The position numbers and the translations under genes are program-made. This document shows positions 13,399-26,565 of a stretch of 64,000 bases of DNA, piece after piece. The DNA lies in NCBI RefSeq assembly GCF_008831285.2, contig NC_045147.1, positions 15,044,854-15,108,853 of the forward strand, in the 5' to 3' direction. How positions within the stretch are numbered: the stretch's first letter is position 1; each line of letters opens with the position of its first letter. The stretch comes from Nymphaea colorata (taxonomy: Eukaryota; Streptophyta; Magnoliopsida; Nymphaeales; Nymphaeaceae). A model generated the notes under the pieces. The model saw only the letters and a program-made list of their open reading frames with translations, did no database searches and was not told the DNA's origin.

Positions 13399-16300
13399 AT
13401 GGGATGCTCACAAAGTACGATCAGAGTCGTCCTCAGTGGAGAATGGACGGAAGATGAGAGCGGCAATGAGGTCTCTGTAGCGTCGGAAGGGCAGGAGACG
13501 AAGATGATGCTACATAGGAAGAAGAAGAGGAAGTGGGGGTTCAAAGCGAAGCTGCTGGGTTGCGGAGTGGAGTTGCAGCAGGAGGAGGATGAGGAGGACG
13601 CCTTACCGGAGAACGACCACCGGGCGTGGTTGCTCGCCTCTGCGGAGGGCGATGGGAAGAGCACCGCAGCGGATGCTCCGGACCCGCAGTCGATGCACTC
13701 TTCGTTCCGTTTCAGCTTCGGGTCTCAGGCGGAATTCGACGCCCTGAACCCCAACGCCACCGTTCTGATGCTCAATCTGGAGAGGAACTCGGAGGAAAAG
13801 ACGCTAGATTTTCAGAGAAGGAGAATCCTGTCGCTTGAGCGGAGCATCTCCACCGTCTCGGAGTCGCTCCTTCGATTCACTTACGGCGAGATCCGGTCGG
13901 CCACCAATGACTTTTCCCGAGGTGGGTATCGTCCCTTCCGCACCAATTTCGTGTCCTTTCATCCCTTTCAACTTCTTCTCAGTGGAGAGTTCGTCTTCTC
14001 TTGTCTTCTTCAGCAAAATCAGGGAGGCTTTTCGAACACCATTTTGGGATCCTAGTTCCAGTTTTTTTTGGATTCCCTCTTCTGAATGCCGAATGCGGAT
14101 AAAAATTTTTCACCCTTCTTCTCGTCGACCTTTTTCAGCTTCGTTCCCGAGGGAAAGTAATGGCTTCTTCGATTTTGGGTAGTAATCGTCCTTTCATTCT
14201 CTGTCTCAGGGAGGGTTTTGGGAAGAGGGGCACACAGCTGCGTGTACAGAGGGCGGCTCCGGCTAGGCCGCGCCGTAGCCATCAAGCGCCTGAATAACGC
14301 CGACAAGGAGTGCTCCAAGGACTTCTGCAGAGAACTGATGATCTCCAGCTCGCTGGACAACCGGTTCGTCGTCCCGCTGCTGGGCTACTGCGTCGACGCC
14401 GAGGGCCTCTTCCTCGTCTACAAATTCGTCTCCGGCGGCAACCTCGAGCACCACCTCCACGGTAACATTCCATCCCGTGGTTTCGACGGCCACGATTTAC
14501 AGGTCTTAACTCAGGCGCAGACGAAAGAGTCATCGGGTACCGTTGGTTCGAAAAATGCAGGTAGGAAAGGGAGGGCCTGCCTCCCCTGGTCGGTGAGGTT
14601 CAAGGTAGCTCTCGGTGTGGCTCAGGCGGTGGCGTACCTGCACTATGGCATAGAGAGGTGCGTGGTGCACCGAGACATCAAGCCCTCGAACATCCTCCTC
14701 TCTTCCAAGAAAACCCCCAAGGTGCGACGCTAATAACCAGTCAGTTGTCCTCCAAAAGGTCACGCTGATTTTTCCGTTGGTGTTGCTCAAAGGGTTGTTT
14801 TGGTAAATTTTTTTAGCTGTGTGATTTTGGGCTGGCGACGTGGACGTCCGGTGCTTCCATTCCCTTCCTCTGCAAGACCGTGAAAGGAACCTTCGGGTAT
14901 GGATGGAAAACAGAGTTCTTTTTGGTTTGGTTTGGTGTGTGAGTTCGATGGGTTTGTTTTGATCCCTCGGTTTCTCGTACCGAGCAGGTATCTGGCGCCC
15001 GAATATTTTCAGCACGGCAAGGTGTCGAACAAGACGGACGTGTACGCCTTCGGAGTGGTGCTCCTCGAGCTCGTCACCGGCCGGAAGCCCATCGAAACCG
15101 GACGCTCCGCCGGCGATGAAAACTTGGTTCAGTGGGTGAGCCTTCTTGTACCTTATCTTTACTTTGTTAACCCAGTTTCTATTTACTACTCATTTCTCTT
15201 ATCAAGACTTTAGTAACCTGCCTTCTAAATTGGAAACTATTGCTTCATAAACATTGGCTTGATTTAGGGCTTGTTTAGTGTTACGCTTTACCTTTAACAA
15301 AAAAAGATTGCAAATAAAAGTTCTAGAAGGAGAGGATAGGACAGCTCCGGGTTCTATTTCTGTTCTGGTTTTATCAAACAGTGTACAGATCCAACTGCAA
15401 ATGCGTTTTGGATGATGCCAAAGTGTGATAAACTGTTTGGATGATGCCAAAGTATGCGTGCATCAAAGGTTTTATGAACCGTCAAAGCTACGGAATTCCC
15501 AAGGTGGTGAGACTTTTTTAACATTTATGAAGGAAAAGGAAATGACTTTGAGGAGTCGGGCGTTTGGAATTTAGCATGTCACACTGACCATAGACGTGAA
15601 ATGTCAAAAGAAAGTGAACAAAATCACTGTGTTGGGAATATTTTGACTCGACTGGTTCTATGGACGACCTGTCATTTGGATGGTCCTGTGAGTGTGACAA
15701 GAAAACTTACACCTTGATTAATATGGTTGCTGTAGTTTTCACCTTTTTCTAGAAAGCATTCCAACTCATTGCACCTTTGGAGACGCTTGTTTCACCTGCT
15801 CGTTGTCGTGTCATAGGTGTAAGTTTGGACTTTTTTGTACCTTGTTTATGATTATTCTTTCTAAATTTCTATGGAAATATAGATCTATTATTTCTTTGCT
15901 GACAAGCTTGAAGATTTATATCAGGAAGAGTTGGGTTTCACTTTAAATTTTGTTTTGTAAAGGATTAAACAAGGATTTATAGCGCAGAATTTCAATAGAA
16001 GAACAAAGGAAAAAGAGAGAAAAATCTCTCTTATTCTAGTGCTGAAAGGTTATACCAGAAATTGATATCACCCTTTTCTAATACAAAAATCAGCTTTTTT
16101 TCTTTGCAAACAAGCTCATATTGCACTAGCATCTGTGGATGAGGTCACCGGGTGGGCGACCAATCTCAGATTCTTAAGGGCAAGGAGCACCCAATCCATC
16201 TCTGCTTTGATTTTCACAATGCCTGTTTGGCTGTTTCCTCTTGGTGTCAATTTTCAACCGTCACCCCGCAGGTGACCTGATCTGCTCCCTGAGAAACCCC

Positions 16301-16851
16301 TTGAGAGGTGCTGTAGAGTCACTTTCACAGGCTAAAATTTCAAACAGAAAGCTACTTGAAACCTGAAAGTTAAACTCCTCCAACGCCCATCGATTCTCAA
16401 TCTCACCTCATGTTGTTCTAAAGCAATGGACTCGTCAGAATGAACCATTTCATCTTGAGAATTCGATTAACTGGTGGCAGATTGTCATCTGCTTGATGGG
16501 TCTGGTCGGTGACGTTGGCGGATTTGGGTGTTGCAGGTGAGGCCTCTATTGCTGGGGGAAGGGTCGGTGACGCGGCTGGTGGACCCGCGGCTAAAGCGTG
16601 GCTCGTACAGCTTGAAGCAGGTGAGCCGGGTGGTCCGGACCGCAGCCGCTTGCATCAGCAGCGAGGAGTCGAGTCGGCCGGGCATCGACCAGGTGATCAG
16701 GATGCTGAGAGGGGAGGAGGCTGCGGCCGGCGAGGAGGCCGTCTTCACGGAGACGGGTCTCTACGGTGGGAAGGGCGACATGGGGAACCACCTGGCTCTC
16801 GCCATGTTGGGCGTGACGGAGGCCGACGACGGCGACCAAAATCGTTGGTAG
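13399..16851 (+). CDS. Receptor-like cytoplasmic Ser/Thr kinase (RLCK)
   Basis: Membrane-anchored cytoplasmic protein kinase. Exons 13399-13921, 14210-14721, 14817-14896, 14988-15135 and 16537-16851 give 525 aa. The N-terminus MGCSQS offers Gly2 for myristoylation and Cys3 for palmitoylation; no signal peptide or transmembrane segment is seen, so plasma-membrane anchoring by lipid is likely. A basic/acidic variable region runs to ~residue 155, then [14 protein letters not shown] opens the kinase. The glycine loop is [11 protein letters not shown] (179-189), with K200 in [12 protein letters not shown] with D330, DFG at 348-350 and GTFGYLAPEY. All catalytic residues are present, so it should be active. 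Residues 259-291 are an odd insertion, possibly a retained intron (see 14462-14560). The start is the first in-frame ATG. Substrates and upstream receptor are unknown. Confidence 0.95.
14462..14560 (+). other. In-frame 99-nt optional intron inside kinase exon 2
   Basis: The segment starts GTAACATT and ends AAAATGCAG, is exactly 33 codons long and has no stop. Removing it joins LEHHLHG directly to [10 protein letters not shown], the compact spacing usual in RLCKs. Its base composition is less GC-rich than the flanking coding sequence. If it is spliced the protein is 492 aa; if retained, 525 aa. Confidence 0.55.
15136..16536 (+). other. Long fourth intron of the kinase gene
   Basis: This 1.4-kb intron separates exon 4 (ending ENLVQW) from exon 5 (starting VRPLLLGEG). 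It begins GTGAGC and ends TTGCAG. I see no embedded gene or clear element in it. Confidence 0.85.
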
Positions 16852-17320
16852 TTAAATTGGAAAGATTTTCCCACCTGTTCTTATTTTCTCTCATTCCCAC
16901 GATATTCTTTTCTTGCTTTTCTTTTTTTTTCTGTTTTCTTTGTTCTTTGGTTGATCCACTATGTAGAAAAAGCGTGGAAAAGGAAAAAAGATGAGAAGGA
17001 AGTTTGAAGATTGTACAGATTTCTCCGTGATTCTTCATGTTCACTACATTTTCTCAAGTTGTTCATAAAATTCTGCTATTGGCTCTAGGGGACGTGACCA
17101 AGCACTCCAGCTGGGTGGTTAAGTAGCTTTTTCTCATTAAATGAGTTTCATAGCATGAGGGGAATGGGTAGACAATGTTACTTTATAGACAAGTATAATC
17201 CAACTACTGTAATTAATTTGGTAGTCGAGTTTCTAGGTTTGAAGATATTCAAGAGCACCAATAAGAAACTTGTGTGTCTTTCAGCCTCAAGTTATACACC
17301 CATACATGGTATAGTGGGTG

Positions 17321-17332
17321 TAGCTTAGCTGG
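17321..17332 (+). other. Pol III A-box-like motif, possible SINE remnant
   Basis: TAGCTTAGCTGG fits the A-box consensus TRGCNNAGYNGG exactly. The flanking GGGTG and TTGGGTAGGC resemble a tRNA D-arm. No B-box (GGTTCRANNCC) follows within 80 bases and no tRNA cloverleaf can be drawn. It may be a decayed tRNA-derived SINE or chance. Confidence 0.2.
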
Positions 17333-18579
17333 TTGGGTAGGCAGGAGTGTGAAGGTACGTCACCTGCAGTGGCTGCTACTTTCGGAGACTGTAAATGTAA
17401 AACTCTAGTTGATGGGTACATTGTATTCCACCCAACCCAACGGATCCCTTGACCTTGGTAGTAAGGAGAGTGGGAGTTGTTAACCTTCTGTTCATTCAGA
17501 GTTGCCCATCGAGATATGGTAGATTGTTAACTTCTTCCTCTACCGAAACTGCGCACCCATATTGTGAACTTAAAAGACAGTGGGGTAATAATCATGACAT
17601 TTAAATAATGCCTATCCCAGTAAGGCAGTCAAGATCAAACAGTTGGGTTGGGTCTGCCTATTGATTGAGGCAACAGTTTGGTTCGCTAGATGAGTTGCTA
17701 TTTTAATGGCGGAAGGCTTTCCCTTTTGCTTCTTACACGGGCAGATACTTCATTGCGATTGAGAGAGCCTTATAATAAAATTTAGAGCACCACGTTACCA
17801 CGTGAACAACACTTCCTTGTGGGGCTTGTTTGCTCACGGTCGCGTGCTTGGAACTTTTTTTCTATTCGAAAAGTCGCTTCTTAGTCTCAATCTACGATAT
17901 CGATCCGTGGACTTTTTTTTTTGTTTCTGCATGTTTTGAAAGCAAGCTCTGGTTGGCTGGCAGGTAAATTTTCTTTGCTTTTTCTTTTCACAATCTGCTG
18001 CTAGATTCGGCTTGAGTAAGAAGCGAAATTGGGTTTTCGATCCCCTAAGCGTAAACATTTTATACTTTCAAAGACTTTTTCCAGATGGAGCAGCGCCATG
18101 TAAAAGAATAGTGTTCTTTAAAGATTGTTTTCTTCTTTTCATAGAAATTTTCTCGTATGTGAATTTTAAAGTATAACAGCGGTTGGTTAAGAGTAGGGGA
18201 GAAACAAGGTGAGATTCCGAGAATGAAAGTCTTCCAATGCCAAGTACAGAAAAGAAAGCAGGATTGGCCAGAGCAGTGCAGCTCCTTCTCTTCTCTTTAC
18301 TTATTTTCATCCCCTAGCATGTGAGGAGATGCCAATTAGGAGTACTTTTCCAGCTTTCATTTTTTTTTATTAAATTCATTTTTGTAGCATGAAAATTTCC
18401 AACTTTATTCCTGTCTTATTGTAATTGACAAAGTCAGCTCCTACATATGCAATAAATTCAAATTCATCAACTCGTCATTCTAGCCGTGACCGTGAGTATT
18501 ATTTCAGCCTAGTTTTCACACAACCAAGTAATTGTGCCATCGGCCAAGATCTTCCTGTACCGCCTACATCATGTTCAAT

Positions 18580-19190
18580 CAAGGTCTATATAAGGGTGAG
18601 CAACAGTCTAGGTATCCGATGGGTAGTTGGGTATGATGGGTAGTTGGGTACGCAGCCCATAGAGGGCCGAGCTTGGGTCGGTGACTCCTTTATAAACTGG
18701 TATGTTGTCAAGTGTTTTTGAGAAATTAAATTATAAAATGTTAAGGATTTCAAATATGGATAGATATCGAACAAGTACCCGATGAGCATACAGTTGACGA
18801 TCCGATCCGGCCAATAACTAAGTGGGTCACTGGCAAGAGCTTATGGCCAGTCCGAGCCCGGCTTTGACGAGCATTGAGCCGGCCTGGCCCAGCCCGATGC
18901 CCAGCCTTAGGTGTATCGTTGCCATATCCATTTCATATGATGTTCATATATTCACACTCAAATGCGAATGAAAAAAAAAAACATAATATCACATCCCACT
19001 TTAAATTTGAAATTTGAATCCGATGCAAACCCAATTTTTAAATTCACAACTGAATTCAAATCTAACTCTGAACCATATCTGGTTGCAGGTCAATTTTTAG
19101 TTTTGAATCCGTCCGATTTCTTACTCAGATTCGTTTTACATGTATCCCAATTTCTTTAAAAAGTTCGATTCGAATACAATCCATCGACAA
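18580..19190. repeat. Dispersed low-complexity repeat (GC-rich plus AT-rich parts)
   Basis: The first part is rich in GGCC/GCCCGG motifs (18830-18910). The second repeats degenerate TTTGAATCC/TCAAATCC-like motifs after ATTCACA (18930-19190). Similar pairs occur at 49000-49680, and the AT-rich part again at 60925-61270. Confidence 0.5.
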
Positions 19191-22009
19191 CTTCGATGCC
19201 ACTTGTTCCTTTAATTTCATTGTTTCTGCATGGTAGTTAGACATTCTATTAGAAAATCAGCAAACTCAATGCAGATTTAGTTAGAAGGTTTTAAAAATAT
19301 TTAGGATGGTAAGTGGTGGTGACGATGTACATGACCTGTTCTGCAGCATTAGATTGGGAAGGATGTCCCACAAGTTTGTATTGGTGCCTGATTTCCTCAA
19401 ATGACGTGCTCTTCACAAGGTCATCTGATCAATCTTTCAACTCTCCGTCACTCTGCTTGATGTCACCCGCAAGAACTATCTAATCAATTTGAACATTGAG
19501 CGGTGGTTGAAAAATCACAAGATCGATAATAGTTCATAATGGCCAAAACTCTTGCATATGATATAAGTCAAAAATTCCTAGAAAGCAGCTGAAATATGCC
19601 AGAGAAGAGACTGAAAGGTAAGGTTGATAAACAACTAATCAGTAAGAAACTCTGCTCAATAAATGCCAGAGTTGAAAAAAGTAGAGGTGGAGGAGGAATG
19701 AACGACGACAAATATTAGTGGTTTAATTAACTCACAAGGCTTATATCTATAGAAAAAAGCAAGCGCTTTGCAGCCGTTTGATTTATGCCCAAATTATTAC
19801 AAATTAAGCTCCAGGCCCTGCGTCAGTTGCCCAAATATATATATATTAGTATGTATATAATATAAATAATTTTGTGCCTCATCCAAAATTGAATGTTATA
19901 CACGATTGCCCTCCTAACTTGATGCTTTGCCACTGCTTGCGAGAGAATGAGTGTCTTTAAGATAAAAAAAGTCTACCTATTATTCCGACCAAGATGCGTT
20001 TCCAGACATGGAACCGTTGGACCTTATAAATTTAAAAGTAGATGGAAAGTTACAAAGTCTTTGTTGACCAACCAGAAGGTGTTGATGTATAGAATCAAGC
20101 TACTTTATAAAAAAATTACAAGCTCTCTCTCTCTCTTTTCCTGGCACAGGTCCTTCTGATATATGGGGGTTGTTTGGGATAGTTAGATGGGGTGTCTGTT
20201 AGACTCTCACACTCCCTTAACCCACCAAGAGAATAGAAACTAGAAGAAGAGAAAGAGAAAAAAACACACAAAAATTTACCTAGTTTGAAGACAATGTTCT
20301 CCTACGTTCACAGAGCAATTTCACTATCACAGTAAAATACAGAGTACAAACAAAACAGTGCCCCTCATAAACATGAGATTAATAATGTCAAGGACATTCT
20401 GTCTAAGAGACTATACATGTCAACGACAGAGTATAATGTATCTTGGAGCTTATTCTTTTCCTTTGTAAGTGGGACAGAAAAGTGAGACGCACAATGAAAA
20501 AAATAGTAACCAACATGAGTGTCATTGGCACCTAGTCTGCGCATCATTATACTGTTAAGACAGATCAAAGTTTCCACAGTATATTAAGGCACTATGACAA
20601 AGCCACCACCTTAGCAATGATAACTATATAAATAATATATCCTTTGTGAAAATAAGTACCGATTCTTGTGATATGGTCGTCTACTGGATGGAGCTTTAAT
20701 GTGTGCGTGCTTGCAATAATTAGGTATTATGACTGCCAACCTGCTGTCAAGTAATCTGGCCACTTGAATGGATAATATGAGCGCAGAAATGTGAGAATAA
20801 GAGAATATAGTTTTTTATATGTTGATCATATTTTGCAAGTCCAAACTCAGGCCACAGAATTTTAACACTTTATATATTCTAGTCCATCATTTGAAAAAAT
20901 AGTTATTTATTACTCTTGACATTTTTAGGCAAGTAGAGTGTGTATATATATATATATATAACTGGTGGATATGTGGCAGAAGTTGACGACACTAGCTCTT
21001 ATTTATTCAACGGAAGTATGAAACTAGCTAAAAATCCCCCATTTTTTTCCCTATTGGTCATGATCAAATAGTTAGCAATGAAAAATGATTTGCAACAACC
21101 AGAATTTTTTATCATTATAAAAAATTGAAACCAACTCCCTTTCTTTCTCTCCTCATCTTGATAATGGCGATCATTATACTTATATATGATTTTATGATGA
21201 AAGTTGGTACATGATAGACCTAACTAGGCAATATTTCTTTTGTTGCCTAAATGAAGTTATTTAGATAATACCTGCTTGTAGTAGATATAATCAACCACCG
21301 CGGATGTGTCCACTGCCCATTTTGGGAGTCTAATCTACCAAGTCGGATCACAGTTTCACCTAAGCTTTTGAAACTATGAAAATCTTTTGGGGTCGATTAT
21401 TTTGTCATTCTTTTGTGTCATGCCTTATTCCCTTTTCTCTACTTGGCAGGGTTCCGTCATTTGAGATGGCTTAATTAGTGGTCTCAAACAGCAGTTTTAC
21501 CCTAATTTTTCTTTAGCTTTAGGTTATCTACGTATATCTTATAGCTGGTGCAGGTTTAACGCTTAAAGGAGATAAACAGAACAACCATATCTCTAAGCCT
21601 TTTTATCTGTTACGAGAGAACCCACATCAGTATATTCAACCAAGAACATGCTCATGTGAATCAAAAGCCGTGAGAAAGTGACTGCCATTAGAGGTTTATC
21701 ATAATTTTTCTCCTCAGGGCAATTCGGCAAAGGTTCCCCCATCGATGTTCTATATGAGTTCAAGTCAGGTTTTGCAGTTCGATTTTAAAATTTTGAGGTC
21801 GAGCTTTGTTGGTTTGCCTTTGCCCTTGGTATTGGCGTTCATAATAGTAGTGGTAGCCTTTCTCATCACAGAACTTGAGTAGAAAGACCCCTCTGAATCT
21901 TCTATACCTTATTTAAGCATACCGCCCAAGAAGATTCTCATTCCCAGATATATTGTTCAGTGGACTCTGAGTTTTCGCGTTCCCAAATTTGCAGCAGAAC
22001 GGGAGTGGC

Positions 22010-22770
22010 AAAGTTTAGTTCACCATGTTCAAGAACTTGGGTTTTTAAGACATCGCCGTTCAAAATGCCCAAGCTTCTCTTTCTTGTTCCCCACATTTGA
22101 TTCTAAAACAAGGAAAAGGTTTTCTGGGAATTCATCTGTTCTTTGAAAATTTGTGAAAATGTACACAAAAAAGAGAAAAAGAGGAGTGAGTTAAAAGAAC
22201 TGTTTTCTCATGCAATGTAAACCTATGAGGCAATTTGAACTTGGAGTGTCTTAAAACAGCGGATTTCTAGAGAGTCGCCTATTAAACAATTGCCCATAAA
22301 GCAATGATGAATCTCCCAAAAGGCAAGAAGACAGAAGATAGAACAGGCTGCGTGGGAAAGAAACTTACTGCGCATGCTAAACTTAATATCTTCCAACTAC
22401 AAGACTATTTGTTGATCCCAAACATTTGAATTATGGATCAGACTAGCGGAACCACCTCCAATTTTGGGACATGGAATGCAAGGACACAGAGCAGCTTTCT
22501 TCACGGCTGCCCTTTCCAAGTTGAGGATAAGGAAACAATGGCTTCAGCAAAACTGTCAAGAACAAGCCATCCAGCCCAAACTCTGCAGCAAATCTGCCCT
22601 CTGGAGCTTCTCCGTCACTTCTCCCGCTGGATTAGCCTACACCAACTGCATGAGACAACCACCTACTTAGATCATAATTAAAATTTCATATAACAAGTAT
22701 TGGTTGATAAGCTTGTAGACAATCATCTATAGGGTGATCTTCTCGACTTAGTAGATCACGTTTGCTATGG
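22010..22770 (-). repeat. Duplicate of the SULTR gene 3' end
   Basis: This block aligns by eye, in the same orientation, with about 26797-27630. It covers the 3' flank, the last SULTR exon and the end of intron 12. Shared landmarks include CACCATGTTCAAGAACTTGG at the left end and the final exon in the middle. Small indels and substitutions are spread throughout. Confidence 0.85.
22501..22645 (-). pseudogene. Broken copy of the last SULTR exon
   Basis: It is homologous to exon 13 of the SULTR gene (27373-27516), encoding the end of the STAS domain. The reading starts L-V-stop (TAG at 22639-22637) where the intact gene reads F-V-L. A one-base deletion follows LLQS, and a two-base insertion lies further on near the conserved TVGEA motif. 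The exon is 145 nt against 144. No other SULTR exon is recognisable between here and 26.5 kb, so this is a remnant that cannot encode a transporter. Confidence 0.88.
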
Positions 22771-24949
22771 CCAGCCAATAATTTATGACAGTCCAGATGG
22801 TTTGGCTGAAGTAGGAACTTAGTACAATTCTTGTCTTTTGTTATACAAGAACTTGCGTGACAGTCTCCAAAAAATAAGGAAAACGTCCTAGTCCAATCAG
22901 GCAATCTGCAACATAACAGGACTCCGATAGAATAGCACTTAATGTAGCAGTAAATTCAGTTGACCGACCGAATTAATCACAAACAAACAAAGTTCGGTAA
23001 GTAGACGAGATATACAGGTATGTATGCAAATATTATAGGCCATATTAAATCTCTCTGCAATAAAATGTGAAGAAATCGGACACGTTTGGTCAGTTATTTG
23101 GATGCATTATCATCTCCATAGTAACTTCATAATTTTAAAAGTTCTAACATAACCAGGGAATAGAAGCTTAGAATGTTAGCCTGTTAAAACAAATTATTTT
23201 CTTGCATAAGCAAATCGAGGAAGTTTTTTAAGCGAAACACTTCGCAAATGACGGAATACTACATACAGTCAGAGAATAAGCTCAGACAAAAGAAATACTA
23301 ACGGTATATAAGAAAAGAACCTAGACGTTGAAAATTAATTATGATGAATTTTTCGAACCCATTTTGAATAACATTTTAGATTCAATACCTCTCAGAAGAA
23401 TCTAAATAGAGGAACTCTGTGGGCGAAAAACTCATCCCGGAATCTGTGGACGTGGAAAGCCCTCTTTCTCTTTGGCATACATGCCATCCCTGAGTCACTG
23501 CAACCCTCTCTTAGTCTCCCTCTCTGACTCTGGCGAACACACTGGCGACCCTTGCTCACTTTCCGGTGGCCGGGCATCTATAAGAGTCTAGTGACTGGCC
23601 GGCATTTTGTCGGCAAGAATGGTACACTGAAGAACAACCATTTCACGAACCATTTTGTCTTTCAAGAGGGAAGGGCCTCCAGCTGATAGACCTTCCCTCT
23701 TTCTCTCCCTACTGCACGAATAGTTGCCAAAGTCTCTCAAGAGGGGGACCTTATTTCCTTTATATTCGTTGTTAACATTCATAAAAGAAATTTAACATAC
23801 CTTCAAAAACAAACAAACAAAAAAAACATGCCTGAAGTGCCGCGGCTCATTTCATCCATTAAATTGATGCGTACACCTCACTAGAGTGAGAGATCGAGTT
23901 GCATGCACAGAGATGTGCATGCAACATTATACAGTCAAAAGAAAAAGAAGGGGAATTGAGATATTTTAGAAAATTTTTATAACGATACGTACATTTTAAT
24001 CTTTTAATATTTTCATAATCTCCTTTCCATCTCCCTAAAAAACTCCCTTTTTTAATTACACAACCCTGTACATGTTACCAGTTTCATTCTAATGAAGCAT
24101 ACTTGCGCGTTCAACCATTTCCTAATGCATTGGGAGAGCTGATGCACTGCAATGTATGTGCACCACGCCTTAATGTGCACACACTTAACAACACTTCTCT
24201 CCAAATTGTAGCTGGTCGACCATGACATCCATGGGACATATGAAGGATGCAGCAGTGGCCACATGGACTCTGTAGGAAAACTTCACCGAGCTTCAATGAA
24301 AGATTTACCTCCTCTGCTGCTGCAGTTGGCATACGAGTCTGCGTCATAGCAGGCAAAAGTGGTGTAATAGCTAGAGCGGAAGCGGAGGGTCACACTGAGG
24401 GCCAGGAGGATCGGGGGACTGGCAAATCAACTAGCAGAACGTGCAGCCAGAGCAACTTCATCCATCTTCAGAGAAAGGTTCACGCACCACATGCACACAG
24501 CGTGGCCTAAAGTGGAAGAGGAGGGTCATGTAGAGAGACCTAGTTGTGTGCAGGTACAAGTAGTATACACCAAAGGAGGAAAAAAGGAGGGTTGGGGTAT
24601 CTTTTACAAAGAAATATTCATTTTAGACTCTTTAATTTTTTTTCATAAACTTCTTCTTATCCTTCTAAATGTTTCCTTTTTCACTTTAATGGGGTATTTT
24701 TGGTCATTGCACACTCCTGTGCATAATGTTTTCTGCACTGAAGTGTGCACATAACCAGTTTCGCCATGAAAAGGAGCACGAGGGTCTTTGTCTGAGTTGC
24801 GAGCACCAGTGATGTACCCATAGAGCTATGGTATTTTGGGGCTTAGAAAAGGAAATGGCGGCGACAGGGAGACTGGGTTTCCAGAAAACCAGTTTTGCGC
24901 ATGTGAAAAAGAAGCCCCAATTGTGTTTCCTGTATTTTTTTTTGTAAAC
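22771..24949. other. Spacer inside the degenerate SULTR copy
   Basis: No supported gene. A GC-richer patch at 23390-23790 has short reading frames on the minus strand with no family signature. An 11-bp-arm inverted repeat lies at 23898-23925. No SULTR exon sequence was recognised. Confidence 0.5.
23898..23925. repeat. Perfect 11-bp inverted repeat with RY motifs
   Basis: Arms GTTGCATGCAC (23898-23908) and GTGCATGCAAC (23915-23925) are separated by six bases. Each arm holds the RY core CATGCA. A related palindrome, with similar A-rich sequence to its right, lies at 60610-60625. Confidence 0.75.
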
Positions 24950-25295
24950 AGAACATGGAAAATACAAAGGGAAAAGGTGTGATGAAGCTTGGGGTTTTTC
25001 TTTGACCTTACGAGCTTGCTGCCTTATGGTCTCTAGATATCGCTAGTCAAAGTTGAGTTGTTTCTTAAAAGAGTTGCAATTTTAGCAGTAAAACTTCACA
25101 GGCTTTTGGGGAGTAAGCTTGGATAGTAAATCTGCTCTTTCTACTTTTACGGAACATATCGCTTTTGCCAAAGGACTGGACACGTTTGCAGAAATCTCCC
25201 GGAGACATTCAAAGTGAGAAGTTTTTAGTCATTTTATGGAACAAACCAAAAGAGAAACCTTCACTTGCACTAATAAAGAACCTAAGGTCTATGAC
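24950..25295. repeat. Inverted copy of SULTR intron 7 sequence
   Basis: Read on the + strand, this stretch aligns with the reverse complement of about 32848-33177 inside the SULTR gene. Shared blocks include TCAAAGTTGAGTTG, CTTAAAAGAGTTGCAA and CATTTTATGGAACAAA in the same order. It carries no exon sequence. Confidence 0.75.
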
Positions 25296-25439
25296 AGAAC
25301 TTCCTAAGGTAGGTTAAACGCAAGTCGGCCTGAATATTTAGCTTGCTGATACCTGTTAAAGAAGTCGAATACAACAAAACGCAAAAGTGCCAACAAGTAT
25401 GAGACCCACGATGTAGCATCGCAGCTTTCAATCACCATA

Positions 25440-25451
25440 GCTCTGATACCA
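25440..25451 (-). mobile_element. Primer-binding-site-like 12-mer of an LTR retroelement
   Basis: The minus strand reads TGGTATCAGAGC, the tRNA-iMet-complementary primer site common in plant copia-type elements. The neighbouring CATGGTTCGACTTAG stretch (25500-25520) also recalls repeat-derived plant sequence. No LTR pair or polyprotein is visible, so at most a fragment is present. Confidence 0.35.
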
Positions 25452-25624
25452 TATCAGAGTTTTAAACTAGAGACAAATGGATTCACAGTGCAAGGATTAG
25501 CATGGTTCGACTTAGAGAAGTCTAAGTCCACGGTCTAAAATCTCCCTGACCGTCCTTCAGGATTTTTCTACGAGAGGATAGGTTCCCTTCACTAATATTA
25601 TGATTACAAGAGACCTCTGTCCTT

Positions 25625-25790
25625 TCCTTAAACCCTGTTTGGATGGAGGGAAACAGATGGAAAGGAAAGAAAGGTGAGATACTGAGGTGTTTGGATGGAG
25701 GGAAAGAGAGAGGAAAGGAAAGGATCATAAAATCTGGTGTTTGGATAGGAAGGAATGAAAAAGGGAGAGAATGGAAATGAACGGAAAACA
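25625..25790. repeat. Purine-rich imperfect tandem repeat
   Basis: Three to four units start with GTTTGGATGGAGGGAAA or a variant, each followed by GGAAAGGAAAG-like sequence. The units are irregular in length. Confidence 0.7.
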
Positions 25791-25799
25791 ACTGGAGAG

Positions 25800-26565
25800 A
25801 TTGGATGGAAAGGAATGGCTCTTTATGAAAGGGAAAATTCTACCCTGGCTTTTGGCGCCAATCATCCGCGTAACGCTTGAAAAGGACAGTAGGATCCTAC
25901 AGTTACTGTACTTCAAACTCCTGGCTCCATGTAAAAGAAGCCATTTTCGTCCCAATCCAGCCAAATAATTAATCACTCCAGGAATTTGAGGATTCTTTGA
26001 TCGACACATGGCTGAATGCAGTCCATCCATACTGGTCTATCAAAAAGGAGCTGGTTCCTGGTGTTGCAAAGTGTGCATGACAACATAGAGAGCGTTTGGC
26101 AAATTTTAATTTGCAGAGTGAAAAACACCTGTAGTGGCCCATTACCAATGTCGTAGTGGGGAGCTATCTTCAGATGTTATGTTTAACACCACCGTGGTCT
26201 TCCAGTGAAAAGTAGCTTTGCCACCACCATTTCTTTTGCACACATGCTCTTCCAGCATTCTGCCTAATTAGAGAATGTGACTATGCGAGGTGCAGGAGAT
26301 ACAGTACAAGGCGGATACAGTGGAAGCACACCACACACTACATAGAGGTTCACCCTTTCTCTCTCTCTCTCCACAGTCCACTTTGGAGGGGGTTTGCTCT
26401 CAGAATCCTACTAGTGGCAATGATTGCGCCCATCTCATAGCTAGTTCACAACTTTTGGGGACTAGAACTGCACTTCTGCTTTATATTTGTACAAAAGCTA
26501 GTACCTGATCTGGAGTACTTCCTTTTGCATTTTAATTTTGGCACCACGATTAAATTCTTGGGTTT
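25800..26565. repeat. Copy 1 of the block flanking the SULTR gene
   Basis: Aligns by eye in direct orientation with 36588-37305. Shared landmarks are GCCAATCAT followed by CGTAAC, GCAGTCCATCCATA, TCAGATGTTATGTTT, CTCTCTCCACAGTC, and AGTTCACA followed by CTTTTGGGGAC. It lies just downstream of the intact gene and upstream (in transcription terms) of the broken exon at 22.5 kb. Confidence 0.85.

Larger units (their letters stand above)
16852..22009. other. Five-kilobase intergenic spacer
   Basis: No supported gene. It holds a Pol III A-box-like motif at 17321-17332, a dispersed repeat pair at 18580-19190 and a short (TA)n near 20941-20960. The rest is AT-rich sequence without recognisable coding content. 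Confidence 0.55.
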